The notes under the pieces were generated by a model. That model ran no database searches, had not been told where the DNA came from, and saw only the letters and a program-made list of their open reading frames with translations. Positions 45,246 to 54,567 of a stretch of 64,000 nt of DNA are shown in pieces. The position numbers and the translations under genes are program-made. The DNA comes from Treponema_C sp050320395. GTDB lineage: Bacteria > Spirochaetota > Spirochaetia > Treponematales > Treponemataceae. How positions within the stretch are numbered: the stretch's first letter is position 1; each line of letters begins with the position of its first letter. The stretch is from contig NZ_CP144459.1 in NCBI RefSeq assembly GCF_050320395.1, positions 1,302,001-1,366,000 on the forward strand, given 5' to 3'.

Positions 45246-46139
45246 ATGAAAATTTTTTCCTGGGACGATGTTCTTCATTCAAGAGTAAAGGAATTTATAC
45301 ACTGTTTTTCTTCCGACTCCGGGCTTTCTTCCAATTCAGGCGAAAACGAATCGGGTATTTGCGGAGGATGGGGCAGCGCTTTAACCGTGGGCGGCTTTGA
45401 CGGTCCGCACAGGGGCCATGAGGCTTTGTGTGCTTCGGTTATAAAAGAAGCGCACAACAGAAATCTGGTTCCCGGTCTTATTACGTTTACGCGTTCTCCG
45501 CGCTCTTTTAAGCAAAGGGCCGACTATGAGGGTGATATTTCCGCTTTGCGTCTTCGCCTCAAGGTTTTGGAAGAATGGGGCTTCGCCTTTGCAGTAGTCA
45601 TTGACTTTTCCGCCGATTTCAGTAAAATGGAAGGGTACGAATTTCTGTGCGTATTGAAAGATTTGTGTGCAATGCGTTTTTTCGGAGTGGGAGAAGGTTT
45701 CCGCTGCGGGCGCAATCATGCAGCCGGAGAAGATGAGATATCTTCTTTTGCGCAGGAGCACGGCATTGTCTGTTCTTTTATGCCCTTACAAACGGAGTCG
45801 GGAACGCGTATCAGTTCAAGCCTTGTGCGCCGTTTTTTGCGTTCCGGCCGTTTTAAAGATGCGCAAGAGCTGTTGGGACATCCGTTCCAAATAGACTGCT
45901 TTCAGTTTGATACGAAATTTGAACAAACGGCGGGCGAATTATATGCCGTGATGACCGCAAAACCCGATGCGGCTTTACAGCTTATTCCGCCTCCCGGTAC
46001 CTATCCCGTGCATGTATATGCATTCTGCGCGGGAGAGCCCATATGTTTTGATACGGATGTACATACGGATGCTTTCACCCTTCGCCAGAAAGTGCCCGCT
46101 GTATATAAAAACTGCCTGTTCGACAGAATCAGGTTTTAA
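45246..46139 (+). CDS. ribF: RibF-like FAD synthetase lacking a clear riboflavin kinase domain
   Basis: The 297-residue protein has the FMN adenylyltransferase core: LTVGGFDGPHRGHEAL (HxGH), VGEGFRCGRNHAAG, and SGTRISSSLVRRFL. The C-terminal region of about 90 residues lacks the kinase signature (G-R-x-G-x-P-T-A-N) and looks reduced. An insertion of about 15 residues (SSDSGLSSNSGENESG) near the N-terminus is unusual. It should make FAD from FMN; riboflavin phosphorylation may need another enzyme. AAAGG precedes the ATG and a TATACT box lies at 45232-45237. It is followed by rpsO and pnp, the order I remember for treponemes. Confidence 0.85.
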   Translation: MKIFSWDDVLHSRVKEFIHCFSSDSGLSSNSGENESGICGGWGSALTVGGFDGPHRGHEALCASVIKEAHNRNLVPGLITFTRSPRSFKQRADYEGDISALRLRLKVLEEWGFAFAVVIDFSADFSKMEGYEFLCVLKDLCAMRFFGVGEGFRCGRNHAAGEDEISSFAQEHGIVCSFMPLQTESGTRISSSLVRRFLRSGRFKDAQELLGHPFQIDCFQFDTKFEQTAGELYAVMTAKPDAALQLIPPPGTYPVHVYAFCAGEPICFDTDVHTDAFTLRQKVPAVYKNCLFDRIRF

Positions 46140-46177
46140 AACAGGATTTTCAGGATTACAATAGAAAGGAGTAAGTA

Positions 46178-46447
46178 ATGGCACTTACAAAAGAAAAAAC
46201 GCTGTCTCTTATCAACAACTTCGGTGCAAACGAAAAAGACACCGGAAACTCTAAGGTTCAAATTGCATTATTGACCGAGAGAATCAAACAGCTTACCGAG
46301 CACTGCAAAACATTCAAAAAGGACAAGGGAGCTTCCCGCAGTCTTATCAAATTGGTCGGTCAGCGCAGAAAACTGTTAAAATATTTACAGCGCACGAATT
46401 TGGAAACATACCGCGCCCTTATTAAAGAGCTCGGCTTGCGCAAATAG
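46178..46447 (+). CDS. rpsO: 30S ribosomal protein S15
   Basis: The 89-residue protein matches S15 over its full length (MALTKEKTLSLINNFGANE at the start, GNSKVQIALLTERI, SRSLIKLVGQRRKLLKYL). It binds 16S rRNA in the platform of the small subunit. AAAGGAG lies 5 bases before the ATG. The pnp gene starts 25 bases past its stop, the classical rpsO-pnp arrangement. Confidence 0.98.
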   Translation: MALTKEKTLSLINNFGANEKDTGNSKVQIALLTERIKQLTEHCKTFKKDKGASRSLIKLVGQRRKLLKYLQRTNLETYRALIKELGLRK

Positions 46448-46472
46448 TGCATTCACAACAAAGAAGGAATAA

Positions 46473-48572
46473 ATGGTTCACAGAGTTACCTATAAAGTCG
46501 GCGATGACGAGCTGATTTTGGAAACGGGCCGGATTGCCAAGCAGGCAAACGGCGCCGTTTATGCCCAATACGGCGGTTCCGCCGTTATTGCGACGGTATG
46601 TACGTCTTCTTCCGCACAGGAAGGTTTGGATTACGTACCGCTTACCGTTGATTACAACGAAAAATACTATGCCGCGGGAAAAATTCCCGGCGGTTTTATC
46701 AAAAGGGAAGGGCGGCCCAAGGATAAAGAAATCCTCGTGTCCCGCCTTATCGACCGCCCGATGCGGCCTTTGTTCGATATCGCTTTCGGACGCGAAATTC
46801 AGGTTATCCCGACCTGTATTTCGTCGGACCAAATCAACCCGCCCGATATTTTGTCGGTTATCGCAAGTTCGGCGGCGGTACATATTTCGGACATTCCCTT
46901 TAACGGTCCGATTGCCGGCGTCCGTGTAGGCTATATCAACGGCGAATACGTATTGAATCCCACCTACGAGCAAATCGAAAAGGGCGATATGGAAATCGTT
47001 GTCGCAGGAACCGCCGACGGCTTTACGATGGTAGAAGGCGGTGCAAACGAAGTATCCGAAGAGGTTATGCTCGGCGCCTTGGAAAAGGCTCAGGATTTTA
47101 TCGCCGCGATGTGCCGCTTACAGGACGATTTACGCAAACTTGCCGGAAAAGAAAAGCTTCCGCTTTCGCCGCTTCAAATCAGCCTCGAAAATAAGGATGC
47201 GATGCTTGCCGAAGCTATGCCTCAAATGGAAAAAGCCTGTTTTGTAAAAGGCAAGCACGAGAGGCGCGACGCTATTGCCTCCGTTAAAAACGCTTTGTCC
47301 GAAAAATATGAGGCGCAGCTTGAAGACGAAGCGCAAAAAAAACTGTTTGATGCCTTCTTTGAGGATATGGAATACAATATTCTTCGCAAAAGCATTTTGG
47401 AAAAGGGCTTACGCGTAGACGGACGCGGTACCGAAGATATCCGTCCCATTACCTGCGAAACGGGTGTATTGCCGCGGCCCCACGGTTCGGCCTTATTTAC
47501 GCGCGGCGAAACCCAGGCATTGGCCGTTGCCACCTTGGGAACGATGCTCGATGAACAGGTGTACGACGATATAGACGGCGACCGCCGCGAACACTTTATT
47601 TTGCACTATAATTTCCCGCCCTATTCGGTCGGCGAGGTAGGCAGAATGGGAACGGGGCGCCGCGAAATCGGGCATGGAAACCTTGCCAAGCGTTCTTTGG
47701 AACCCATGGTTCCCGGGCGCGACAAGTTTCCCTATACCGTGCGCGTCGTTTCCGAAATTATGGAATCGAACGGTTCTTCGTCGATGGCTTCCGTATGCGG
47801 CGGCACCCTCTGTATGCTTGCGGCCGGCGTTCCGATGAAAAAGCCCGTCGCAGGTATAGCTATGGGACTTATTACCGAAGGAAACGCATATGAAAAATAT
47901 GCGATTTTGTCGGATATTTTGGGCGAAGAAGATCACCTCGGCGATATGGACTTTAAAGTTGCGGGTACCGTAGACGGTATTACCGGCTTTCAGATGGACA
48001 TTAAAATCGCCGGCGTTACCAAAGAAATTATGACCAAGGCCTTGGATCAGGCAAAGCGCGGCCGTCTGCATATTTTGGGCATTATGAATCAAACTATCAG
48101 CGCGCCCGCCGCCGAAATCAGCAAGTATGCGCCTAAAATCGAAACGATGAAAATCGATGTGGATAAAATCGGCGCTCTTATCGGGCCGGGCGGCAAAAAC
48201 GTCAAAGCCATTTCCGCCCAATACGGGGTTACGATCAATACCGATGATGACGGAACGGTTACGATTTACGGTAAAAACGCCGCTTCAACCGACGGTGCGC
48301 GCGCTGCGGTAAAGGGAATCGTCGAAGATCCTGAAGTAGGCTTGATTTATACCGGAACCGTTAAACGCATTATGGATTTCGGCGCCTTTGTGGAAATTCT
48401 TCCCGGAAAAGAAGGTTTGTGCCATATTTCCAAATTTTCGCGCTCGAAGATTGCTTCGGTTTCGGATGTGGTAAGCGAAGGTCAGCAAATTCCGGTTAAA
48501 TTGCTGGAAATCGATAAGATGGGAAGATTAAACCTGTCCTATATTGATGCCCTTGAAGCCCAAAACGTATAA
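46473..48572 (+). CDS. pnp: Polyribonucleotide nucleotidyltransferase
   Basis: The 699-residue protein is PNPase, the phosphorolytic 3'-5' exoribonuclease. Two RNase PH domains are followed by KH (KIGALIGPGGKNVKAI) and S1 (GLIYTGTVKRIMDFGAFVEILPGKEGLCHIS). Motifs FIKREGRP and LFTRGETQALAV are of the catalytic repeats. AAGGA lies before the ATG. Its 3' end overlaps the M16 peptidase gene by 26 bases. The protein ends soon after S1, as in short PNPases. Confidence 0.98.
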   Translation: MVHRVTYKVGDDELILETGRIAKQANGAVYAQYGGSAVIATVCTSSSAQEGLDYVPLTVDYNEKYYAAGKIPGGFIKREGRPKDKEILVSRLIDRPMRPLFDIAFGREIQVIPTCISSDQINPPDILSVIASSAAVHISDIPFNGPIAGVRVGYINGEYVLNPTYEQIEKGDMEIVVAGTADGFTMVEGGANEVSEEVMLGALEKAQDFIAAMCRLQDDLRKLAGKEKLPLSPLQISLENKDAMLAEAMPQMEKACFVKGKHERRDAIASVKNALSEKYEAQLEDEAQKKLFDAFFEDMEYNILRKSILEKGLRVDGRGTEDIRPITCETGVLPRPHGSALFTRGETQALAVATLGTMLDEQVYDDIDGDRREHFILHYNFPPYSVGEVGRMGTGRREIGHGNLAKRSLEPMVPGRDKFPYTVRVVSEIMESNGSSSMASVCGGTLCMLAAGVPMKKPVAGIAMGLITEGNAYEKYAILSDILGEEDHLGDMDFKVAGTVDGITGFQMDIKIAGVTKEIMTKALDQAKRGRLHILGIMNQTISAPAAEISKYAPKIETMKIDVDKIGALIGPGGKNVKAISAQYGVTINTDDDGTVTIYGKNAASTDGARAAVKGIVEDPEVGLIYTGTVKRIMDFGAFVEILPGKEGLCHISKFSRSKIASVSDVVSEGQQIPVKLLEIDKMGRLNLSYIDALEAQNV

Positions 48573-49866
48573 AATAAACGGCGCCGCAGCGGACATTGTT
48601 CAAAAAACGTGTTCAAACGGCGTTACCCTTATTGCCGAACCGATTGCAGCTGCAAGGACGGCCGCAATCGGTTTTTGGTTTAACTGCGGTTCACGCTATG
48701 AAAAAGCGGGGCATAGGGGAGTAAGCCACTTTGCCGAACACATGCTTTTTAAAGGCACAAAAAGCCGCAGTGCATTCGATATTGCCGCGGCCTTTGACCG
48801 TATGGGCGGCTATGCGAACGCTTTTACCGAACGCGAACAGGTTTGCCTGTACTGCGTAGTTCCCGCTCTGCATGTTTCTGCAGCACTCGATATTCTCTGC
48901 GATATGAGCGAAAATTCGGTATTCCCCGATGCCGAAATAGAGCGTGAGCGTTCCGTTATTGAAAGCGAAATTACGGCATCCCTTGACGACCCCGAAGAAG
49001 CGGCCCTTGATGCCGTTGCCGAAATTCTGTGGCCGGATAATCCGCTTTCGCTTCCGATTGCCGGGACGGTTGAAGACGTGCAAAAGCTCGATGCCTCTTT
49101 TTTGCGCTCCTGGTATGCCGATTATTTTCAAAACGGGGACTTGAATGTCTGCGTTTCGGGGAATGTCGATCCTGACGATATATACCGCCGTTTGCAAAAG
49201 ATGAAAACGCGTACCGTAAAACCGGCACAATATGCCCCGATACAAAAAACATCCGCTTCTATCGGCGAAAAAAAACGACAGGTGCACTTTTTGAATGCGG
49301 ATTTTCAGCAGGAACAGTTTTTTGTGCTGTACCCTCTGCCGTATCCTTTCAGTTTAAAGAGTTACTATTGTTTTTCGGTATTGAATGCCCTTATCGGAGA
49401 CACGATGAGTTCCCGGCTTTTTCAGGCATTGCGTGAAAAAAGCGGCTATTGCTATACCGTATACAGTTTTTTTTCGCTCTATGCGGACTGCGGGTATTGG
49501 TGCGCCTATGCCTGCGCCCCGAAAAAAAACGCCGTCGAAATTATTGCGGTAGTACACGGCGAATTGGAACTGCTTATAAAAAAGGGGTTTTCCCCCGATG
49601 AAGTACAGGCGGCAAAAGAGCACGTATGCGGCGAAGAAATCATCAATGCCGAAGATACCGAATACCGCATGAAGCGCCTTGCGCGCTGCCGTTTTTTCGG
49701 TTTTGAACAAACCGGCTTTGATGCCGCTATAGACGCTATACGGCATTTAACCGGCGAAGAGTTAATGCAAGTGTTAAAAGCCTTGTTAAAAACCGGCGAA
49801 GAACAAACCGTTGTCTACGGTCCGAAATTGACTGCATCGGTACGAAAAAAAATCGGAGGTACCTGA
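48547..49866 (+). CDS. M16-family zinc metallopeptidase
   Basis: The 439-residue protein carries the inverted zinc motif HFAEH (residues 61-65) with the third ligand in VIESEI (about Glu141), followed by the usual second M16 half (REKSGYCYTVYSFFS). Such peptidases cut small peptides or signal peptides in a clamshell cavity. The ATG at 48547 is inside pnp; a TTG just before it is an alternative. No strong Shine-Dalgarno is visible, so coupling to pnp is likely. There is no signal peptide: it should be cytoplasmic. The order ribF-rpsO-pnp-M16 appears conserved in treponemes, from memory. Confidence 0.93.
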   Translation: MPLKPKTYKINGAAADIVQKTCSNGVTLIAEPIAAARTAAIGFWFNCGSRYEKAGHRGVSHFAEHMLFKGTKSRSAFDIAAAFDRMGGYANAFTEREQVCLYCVVPALHVSAALDILCDMSENSVFPDAEIERERSVIESEITASLDDPEEAALDAVAEILWPDNPLSLPIAGTVEDVQKLDASFLRSWYADYFQNGDLNVCVSGNVDPDDIYRRLQKMKTRTVKPAQYAPIQKTSASIGEKKRQVHFLNADFQQEQFFVLYPLPYPFSLKSYYCFSVLNALIGDTMSSRLFQALREKSGYCYTVYSFFSLYADCGYWCAYACAPKKNAVEIIAVVHGELELLIKKGFSPDEVQAAKEHVCGEEIINAEDTEYRMKRLARCRFFGFEQTGFDAAIDAIRHLTGEELMQVLKALLKTGEEQTVVYGPKLTASVRKKIGGT

Positions 49867-49916
49867 GTGCTCGGTCTTAAAAAAATTACCCCAAACCGAT
49901 TTATAGAGGAATGTAT

Positions 49917-51818
49917 ATGTCTGAAGCACGAGAGCCGGCAATGCAGCGCGTTAAATTTCCTATAGGCGCAAAGCTTGTTATTATTATTTCAATTTTGGCC
50001 GTTTTTTCTTTGACCGCAATTACGCTTTTGGTTACCTGGTTTCAGGGACAGGATGTGCAAATAACCGCGGAGGAAAATAACAGAACCGTGAATATGCAGG
50101 CCGCATCGGCAGCCGAAAAAGAATTGACTTCACTTCGCTCAAATTCTTTTTTGCTGCTTGATATTTTAAATACGGCCGGAAGCTCGGGCGCCTTTGCAAA
50201 ACAGGCAGCCGCCTTTTATTTTGAGCGCAATCCCTCGGTTGCCGCCGTTTTGCTTACCGATTCCGGGCGTGAAGACGGACTGGAACGCAAACTGTTGAGT
50301 GCCCCTTTTTTTCTTTCGAATGAATCGGATCCCGCGCTTATAGATACTTTTTTGGCGCAAACAGCCGATGTCATTCGACAAGCCGAAGACGGTATTATGC
50401 ATGTGGTAAACGCTTCGCCCGTTTTTGATATGCCCATGCTTGTATTGTTTTATCCTTACACCGAAAAGGGATTAAATCAGTCTTTGGCGGTATTTTTTTC
50501 GGGCGAAAAACTGGCGGACAGCTTCGGAGCAGGAACTGTGCAAACCACCTATTTGGTAAACGATAACGGAGATGTTCTTATTCACCCTGACTTCAATTTG
50601 GTAAAAAACGGAGCCAATATACGCTCCTTTTCTTTATTTGATCAAATGATCAAAAACGGCGATACAAACCGTCAAGTGCTTGTTACCGATGAAACGGGTA
50701 AAAAAATCTTCGGTTCTTACCGCCGTCTTTCTTTTGCTCATCTTGCCGTCCTTACCGTTGCCGATGCCGAGCTTCTTTTGGAACCGGTTGCGGAAACCAC
50801 AAGGCGCAATATCTATTTGAGTATTATCGTTTTATTTCTTTCGGTTATATTTGTTTGGTTTTTTTCAAAATCGATTTCCAAGCCCGTAAAGATTTTGGCA
50901 CGGGCTGCCGGTCAAATAGAAAGGGGCGAATATGAACTTGACTTACAGGCAAAAACGCGGGATGAACTGGGACTTTTAACAAGCAGCTTTGTGCAGATGG
51001 GGAAGGGCTTGGCCGAACGTGAACGTCTAAAAGATTCTTTCGGCCGCTTTATAAACAAAGAAATAGCCGAGCTTGCAATGAAGGGTCAACTTGCCCTCGG
51101 AGGCGAAACAAAGGATACGACTGTTTTCTTTTCCGATATACGTTCTTTTACGGCTATTTCCGAGAAACTTGAACCGGCCGAGGTTGTCGAGTTTTTGAAC
51201 GAGTATATGACGGCTATGGTCGACTGTGTAAATAATACCCACGGTGTTGTGGATAAATTTATAGGAGACGCGATTATGGCCGTATGGGGAGCTCCGACTT
51301 CGGCGGGAAGTCCTGAAGAGGATGCCTTAAATTGTATACGTGCCGCCTTGCGCATGAGAGCCGCCCTGATTATTTTTAACCGCGGACGAGGAGGGGATAA
51401 AAAGCCGATTATCCGCATAGGCTGCGGTATCAATTCCGGTCCCGTGATTGCCGGACAAATCGGCTCTCAAGAGCGTATGGAATATACGGTTATAGGAGAC
51501 GCCGTAAACCTTGCTTCGCGTACCGAAGCTTTAAATAAACCGATGGGAACCGATATACTTATTACCGAGTATACGTATAACCTGGTAAAAGAGTACGTAA
51601 CGGTCGAAGAAATGCCCTCGGTTACGGTTAAGGGAAAAGAAAAACCGCTTAAAATGTTTGCGGTAATCAATATGCCTCATGAAAAAAATATCCCCGGGGC
51701 CGGTGAAAAGGGACCGAAAAATTTAAATCAAATCAGACAGGTACTCGGTATTCCGATTCCCGATTTTGCAAAGGTTGATATCAATGAAGATGAAAAGAAA
51801 TACAAGATACAATCCTGA
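49917..51818 (+). CDS. Membrane class III adenylate/guanylate cyclase with extracytoplasmic sensor
   Basis: The 633-residue protein has an N-terminal membrane helix (about 15-45), a Cache-like periplasmic domain, a second helix around 300-325, a HAMP linker and a C-terminal class III cyclase domain. Metal-binding Asp407 (in FFSDIRSFTA) and Asp451 (in KFIGDAIMAVWG) are present, as are GCGINSGPVIAGQIG and IGDAVNLASR. It likely makes cAMP; nucleotide specificity is not certain. GAGGA is 6 bases from the ATG at 49917 and adjacent to the one at 49911, which decides the start. The FecR-domain gene begins inside its end. Confidence 0.92.
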   Translation: MSEAREPAMQRVKFPIGAKLVIIISILAVFSLTAITLLVTWFQGQDVQITAEENNRTVNMQAASAAEKELTSLRSNSFLLLDILNTAGSSGAFAKQAAAFYFERNPSVAAVLLTDSGREDGLERKLLSAPFFLSNESDPALIDTFLAQTADVIRQAEDGIMHVVNASPVFDMPMLVLFYPYTEKGLNQSLAVFFSGEKLADSFGAGTVQTTYLVNDNGDVLIHPDFNLVKNGANIRSFSLFDQMIKNGDTNRQVLVTDETGKKIFGSYRRLSFAHLAVLTVADAELLLEPVAETTRRNIYLSIIVLFLSVIFVWFFSKSISKPVKILARAAGQIERGEYELDLQAKTRDELGLLTSSFVQMGKGLAERERLKDSFGRFINKEIAELAMKGQLALGGETKDTTVFFSDIRSFTAISEKLEPAEVVEFLNEYMTAMVDCVNNTHGVVDKFIGDAIMAVWGAPTSAGSPEEDALNCIRAALRMRAALIIFNRGRGGDKKPIIRIGCGINSGPVIAGQIGSQERMEYTVIGDAVNLASRTEALNKPMGTDILITEYTYNLVKEYVTVEEMPSVTVKGKEKPLKMFAVINMPHEKNIPGAGEKGPKNLNQIRQVLGIPIPDFAKVDINEDEKKYKIQS

Positions 51819-54567
51819 AAGAGCCTCTCTCCTTGCCGACATCTTTGTTGTTGTTGTTTCTCTTTGCGTAATTGCATATACTTCGTTTTTGTTTTATCGG
51901 AATTTAAATAAAACCTTTGAGCGCAAAGACAAAACTCCGGTTGCCCTTGTTTCCTTTAAGTATAAGAGCGTTCAACGCCGTTTTCTCGACCGTGCCGTCT
52001 GGGACAGGCCCGTCCAATATTCACCCGTATACAACGGAGATACCCTGCGTACCGCTCCGGATGCCGAGGCCGTCGTTCATTTTCCGGATAAAAGTGTTAT
52101 ATCAATCGATTCAAACACGATGATTCAAATCTTTAAGCCTTTGTCTGAGGAAGCCTCCGTTCAAATTGCCGAAGGAAGGGTATCCGTTCAAACTGCCGGA
52201 AGCAAGATGACGGTAAAATCGGCGGGTGCATCGGTAAGTATTGAAAAAGATTCGATTTTGCACGCGGATAAAAAAGCCGCCGGAAGCCTTCGCCTTGCGG
52301 TTCAAAAAGGAACGGCGGCTCTTACAAAGAATGCCGATGAGGACAAAGCGGGCGGGACGACGGTAAGCCGGATGATTACTGAAGGAACCGCTTCGGACGA
52401 CGACGAAGCTCCCTTTGTGTCTATTCTCAGTCCCGTCTCCGGTACAAAGATGCTGAACCAAAATGCTGCAGGTGCGAATATACCCGTTCTGTTTAAATGG
52501 CACAGTACCTTCAGCGCCGATACCGAGCTTGTTTTGGAAACGTCGCGCAGCCGCGGCTTTACGCATAATGTGAACCGTATTTCGGTTACAGGCTTGGAAG
52601 AATTGACTGTGGAAGAACCGTCAGGTACTTTGTATTGGCGTCTGTATGCCGCGGATACGGGCTTTGACGATGATTCGGCGGATTCGGGAAAATTGAGCAT
52701 TTTGGAGGCACCGCCTCCTTCTCTTTTACAGCCTGCAGACGAAGACCGCTATGCATATAGGAAACGGCTTCCGGCTTTACGCTTTTTGTGGAAGGGAAGT
52801 GCTCTTGCTTCTTCTTATACGCTTGAAATAGCGGACAATCCGGATATGTTAAACCCCGCCGCCGTTAAGCAGGTAAGTACCGAATCGGTTACGGTTGCCG
52901 ATTTGGGCGAGGGCCGGTGGTATTGGCGCGTAAAGCCTGCCTATCTTATAAGTGAAGACATTGCGATAAAGTCTTCTGCGGTGTCGTCCTTTTATATCGA
53001 AAAGAAAAAGTCTCTTCCTCCGATAGAACTGATTGCTCCGGGAAAAACGGCCGACACCGCTAAGGATAAAAGCCTTACTTTTTCATGGAAAAATGCGCAG
53101 GAAGTTAAAACCTATGCACTTCGTATTGCCCGCAGCGAAAGTATGAGCGATACGGTGTCCGAGTATCGTACCGACCGTAATTATTTTGAATTGCAAAAAG
53201 CCGCGCAGACTTTGCCGAACGGTATTTATTATTGGACGGTTGAAGGCCTTGATGAAGATAATGAAGTTATTACTTCAAGTAACGGTTCCGTTTTTAAAAC
53301 GCGCGACAGTGAAATAATTTTGCGCTCCGTTTTCCCGCCGGAAAATTACGTATTGGCCGATACCCTCTGTTTGGATACACGCTTTACGTGGAAAACAAAC
53401 CTGAATGCCGAACACCTGTTTCAGGTTTCATCTTCGCGCGATTTTTCCGATTTAGTTGTAAATCAAAAAGTACAGGGCAGCTCGGTCGAAGGTCTTTCTT
53501 TAAAACAGGGTGAATACTACTGGCGCGTATTCGTTAAAAACGATTTTGAAGAATTTCAAACCGAAACTAAAAAGCTCATCGTAGCCGCCCCCTTTGATAA
53601 ACCGGAGCTGCTCGGCATGGGGGAGCGTGTTATTATTCCTCCCGAGGCAAAAAACGCTTTTACATGGACACCTGTTTCGGGTGTCGATTATTATCAGCTG
53701 AAAATTATGATTCCCGACTCGGATTCGGAGCCCCTCTATGAGAATGCCTTTATTACAAAAAACGATATAAGCATACCTTTGCAGTCGATTGCGGACGGAA
53801 ACTATGTTATAAACGTTCAGGGGTTTGCGGGTGCAACGCTTACATCGAGCAGACGTTACAGCTATGCCGACTCGCGGCGTTTTGAGTTAAAACATTTGCG
53901 GCCGGCGGAACTTTTATATCCGGTACAAAATGCAAAAATAAACGGAGTTCAAGCCGCTTTACAGCCGGGAGTCTTAAAATGGAGTTCCGTAGATAAGCCC
54001 GTCAATGCGCGGCTGATACTTGAAAAAAACGGAAGACGCCGCGCCGTTCTTTCGGTTGCGAATCCGGGCTTCAGTGTTCAGCTTCCGCCCCTTGAAGCCG
54101 GAACATACCGCTGGCGCATAAGTGCGGCAACCGAAAGCGGCTTGGATATTTCATCCGTTAAAGACGGAGTATTTACCGTTTTACCGATTGAGCCGCTTGA
54201 AAAAACCGCCGTTGTGTTTCCCGCCGATAAAGAAGTGCTGGGAGTTCCCTTTTTTAAGACAAACCGCAGTATTGTATTCAAATGGGAAAAGGTGCGCGAT
54301 GCCACCCATTATAATCTGTGCCTTTACAATGCAAAAAAACAAAAGCTGTTTGAGCGCGAAATAGGGGCGGCAGACAACTCATTCGAGTTTACGGAACTGT
54401 CTGTTTTAGCACGCGGAGATTTTTATATTGAAGTGCGCGCTCTTCGGCGCTTGGAAAACGGAATGCTGTTTCAGGACGGCAGGGTTTCGGCCTGCCGCTT
54501 TACGATTGACTTACCGAAACCTGCAAAGGTCAAGACCAATGATGCGGGAGTAATGTATGGCAGATAA
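51784..54567 (+). CDS. Membrane-anchored FecR-domain protein with Fn3-like repeats
   Basis: The 927-residue protein has a short basic N-terminus, a membrane anchor (about 19-40) and a FecR domain (VYNGDTLRTAPDAEAVVHFPDKSVISIDSNTM, about 85-120). After a linker come several fibronectin type III or Ig-like repeats (each with a YYWRV or YWTVE strand at the end of the unit). No signal peptide cleavage is apparent, so the bulk is periplasmic. No ECF sigma factor or FecI-like gene accompanies it, unlike classic FecR. The start (51784) overlaps the cyclase by 35 bases. The role may be peptidoglycan-linked scaffolding or signal relay; inferred only. Confidence 0.85.
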   Translation: MKMKRNTRYNPERASLLADIFVVVVSLCVIAYTSFLFYRNLNKTFERKDKTPVALVSFKYKSVQRRFLDRAVWDRPVQYSPVYNGDTLRTAPDAEAVVHFPDKSVISIDSNTMIQIFKPLSEEASVQIAEGRVSVQTAGSKMTVKSAGASVSIEKDSILHADKKAAGSLRLAVQKGTAALTKNADEDKAGGTTVSRMITEGTASDDDEAPFVSILSPVSGTKMLNQNAAGANIPVLFKWHSTFSADTELVLETSRSRGFTHNVNRISVTGLEELTVEEPSGTLYWRLYAADTGFDDDSADSGKLSILEAPPPSLLQPADEDRYAYRKRLPALRFLWKGSALASSYTLEIADNPDMLNPAAVKQVSTESVTVADLGEGRWYWRVKPAYLISEDIAIKSSAVSSFYIEKKKSLPPIELIAPGKTADTAKDKSLTFSWKNAQEVKTYALRIARSESMSDTVSEYRTDRNYFELQKAAQTLPNGIYYWTVEGLDEDNEVITSSNGSVFKTRDSEIILRSVFPPENYVLADTLCLDTRFTWKTNLNAEHLFQVSSSRDFSDLVVNQKVQGSSVEGLSLKQGEYYWRVFVKNDFEEFQTETKKLIVAAPFDKPELLGMGERVIIPPEAKNAFTWTPVSGVDYYQLKIMIPDSDSEPLYENAFITKNDISIPLQSIADGNYVINVQGFAGATLTSSRRYSYADSRRFELKHLRPAELLYPVQNAKINGVQAALQPGVLKWSSVDKPVNARLILEKNGRRRAVLSVANPGFSVQLPPLEAGTYRWRISAATESGLDISSVKDGVFTVLPIEPLEKTAVVFPADKEVLGVPFFKTNRSIVFKWEKVRDATHYNLCLYNAKKQKLFEREIGAADNSFEFTELSVLARGDFYIEVRALRRLENGMLFQDGRVSACRFTIDLPKPAKVKTNDAGVMYGR

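Noticed and set aside
47493..48221. 242-codon minus-strand open frame
   Set aside because: It is antisense to pnp, His/Phe/Gly-rich without domains, and typical of reverse-frame shadows.
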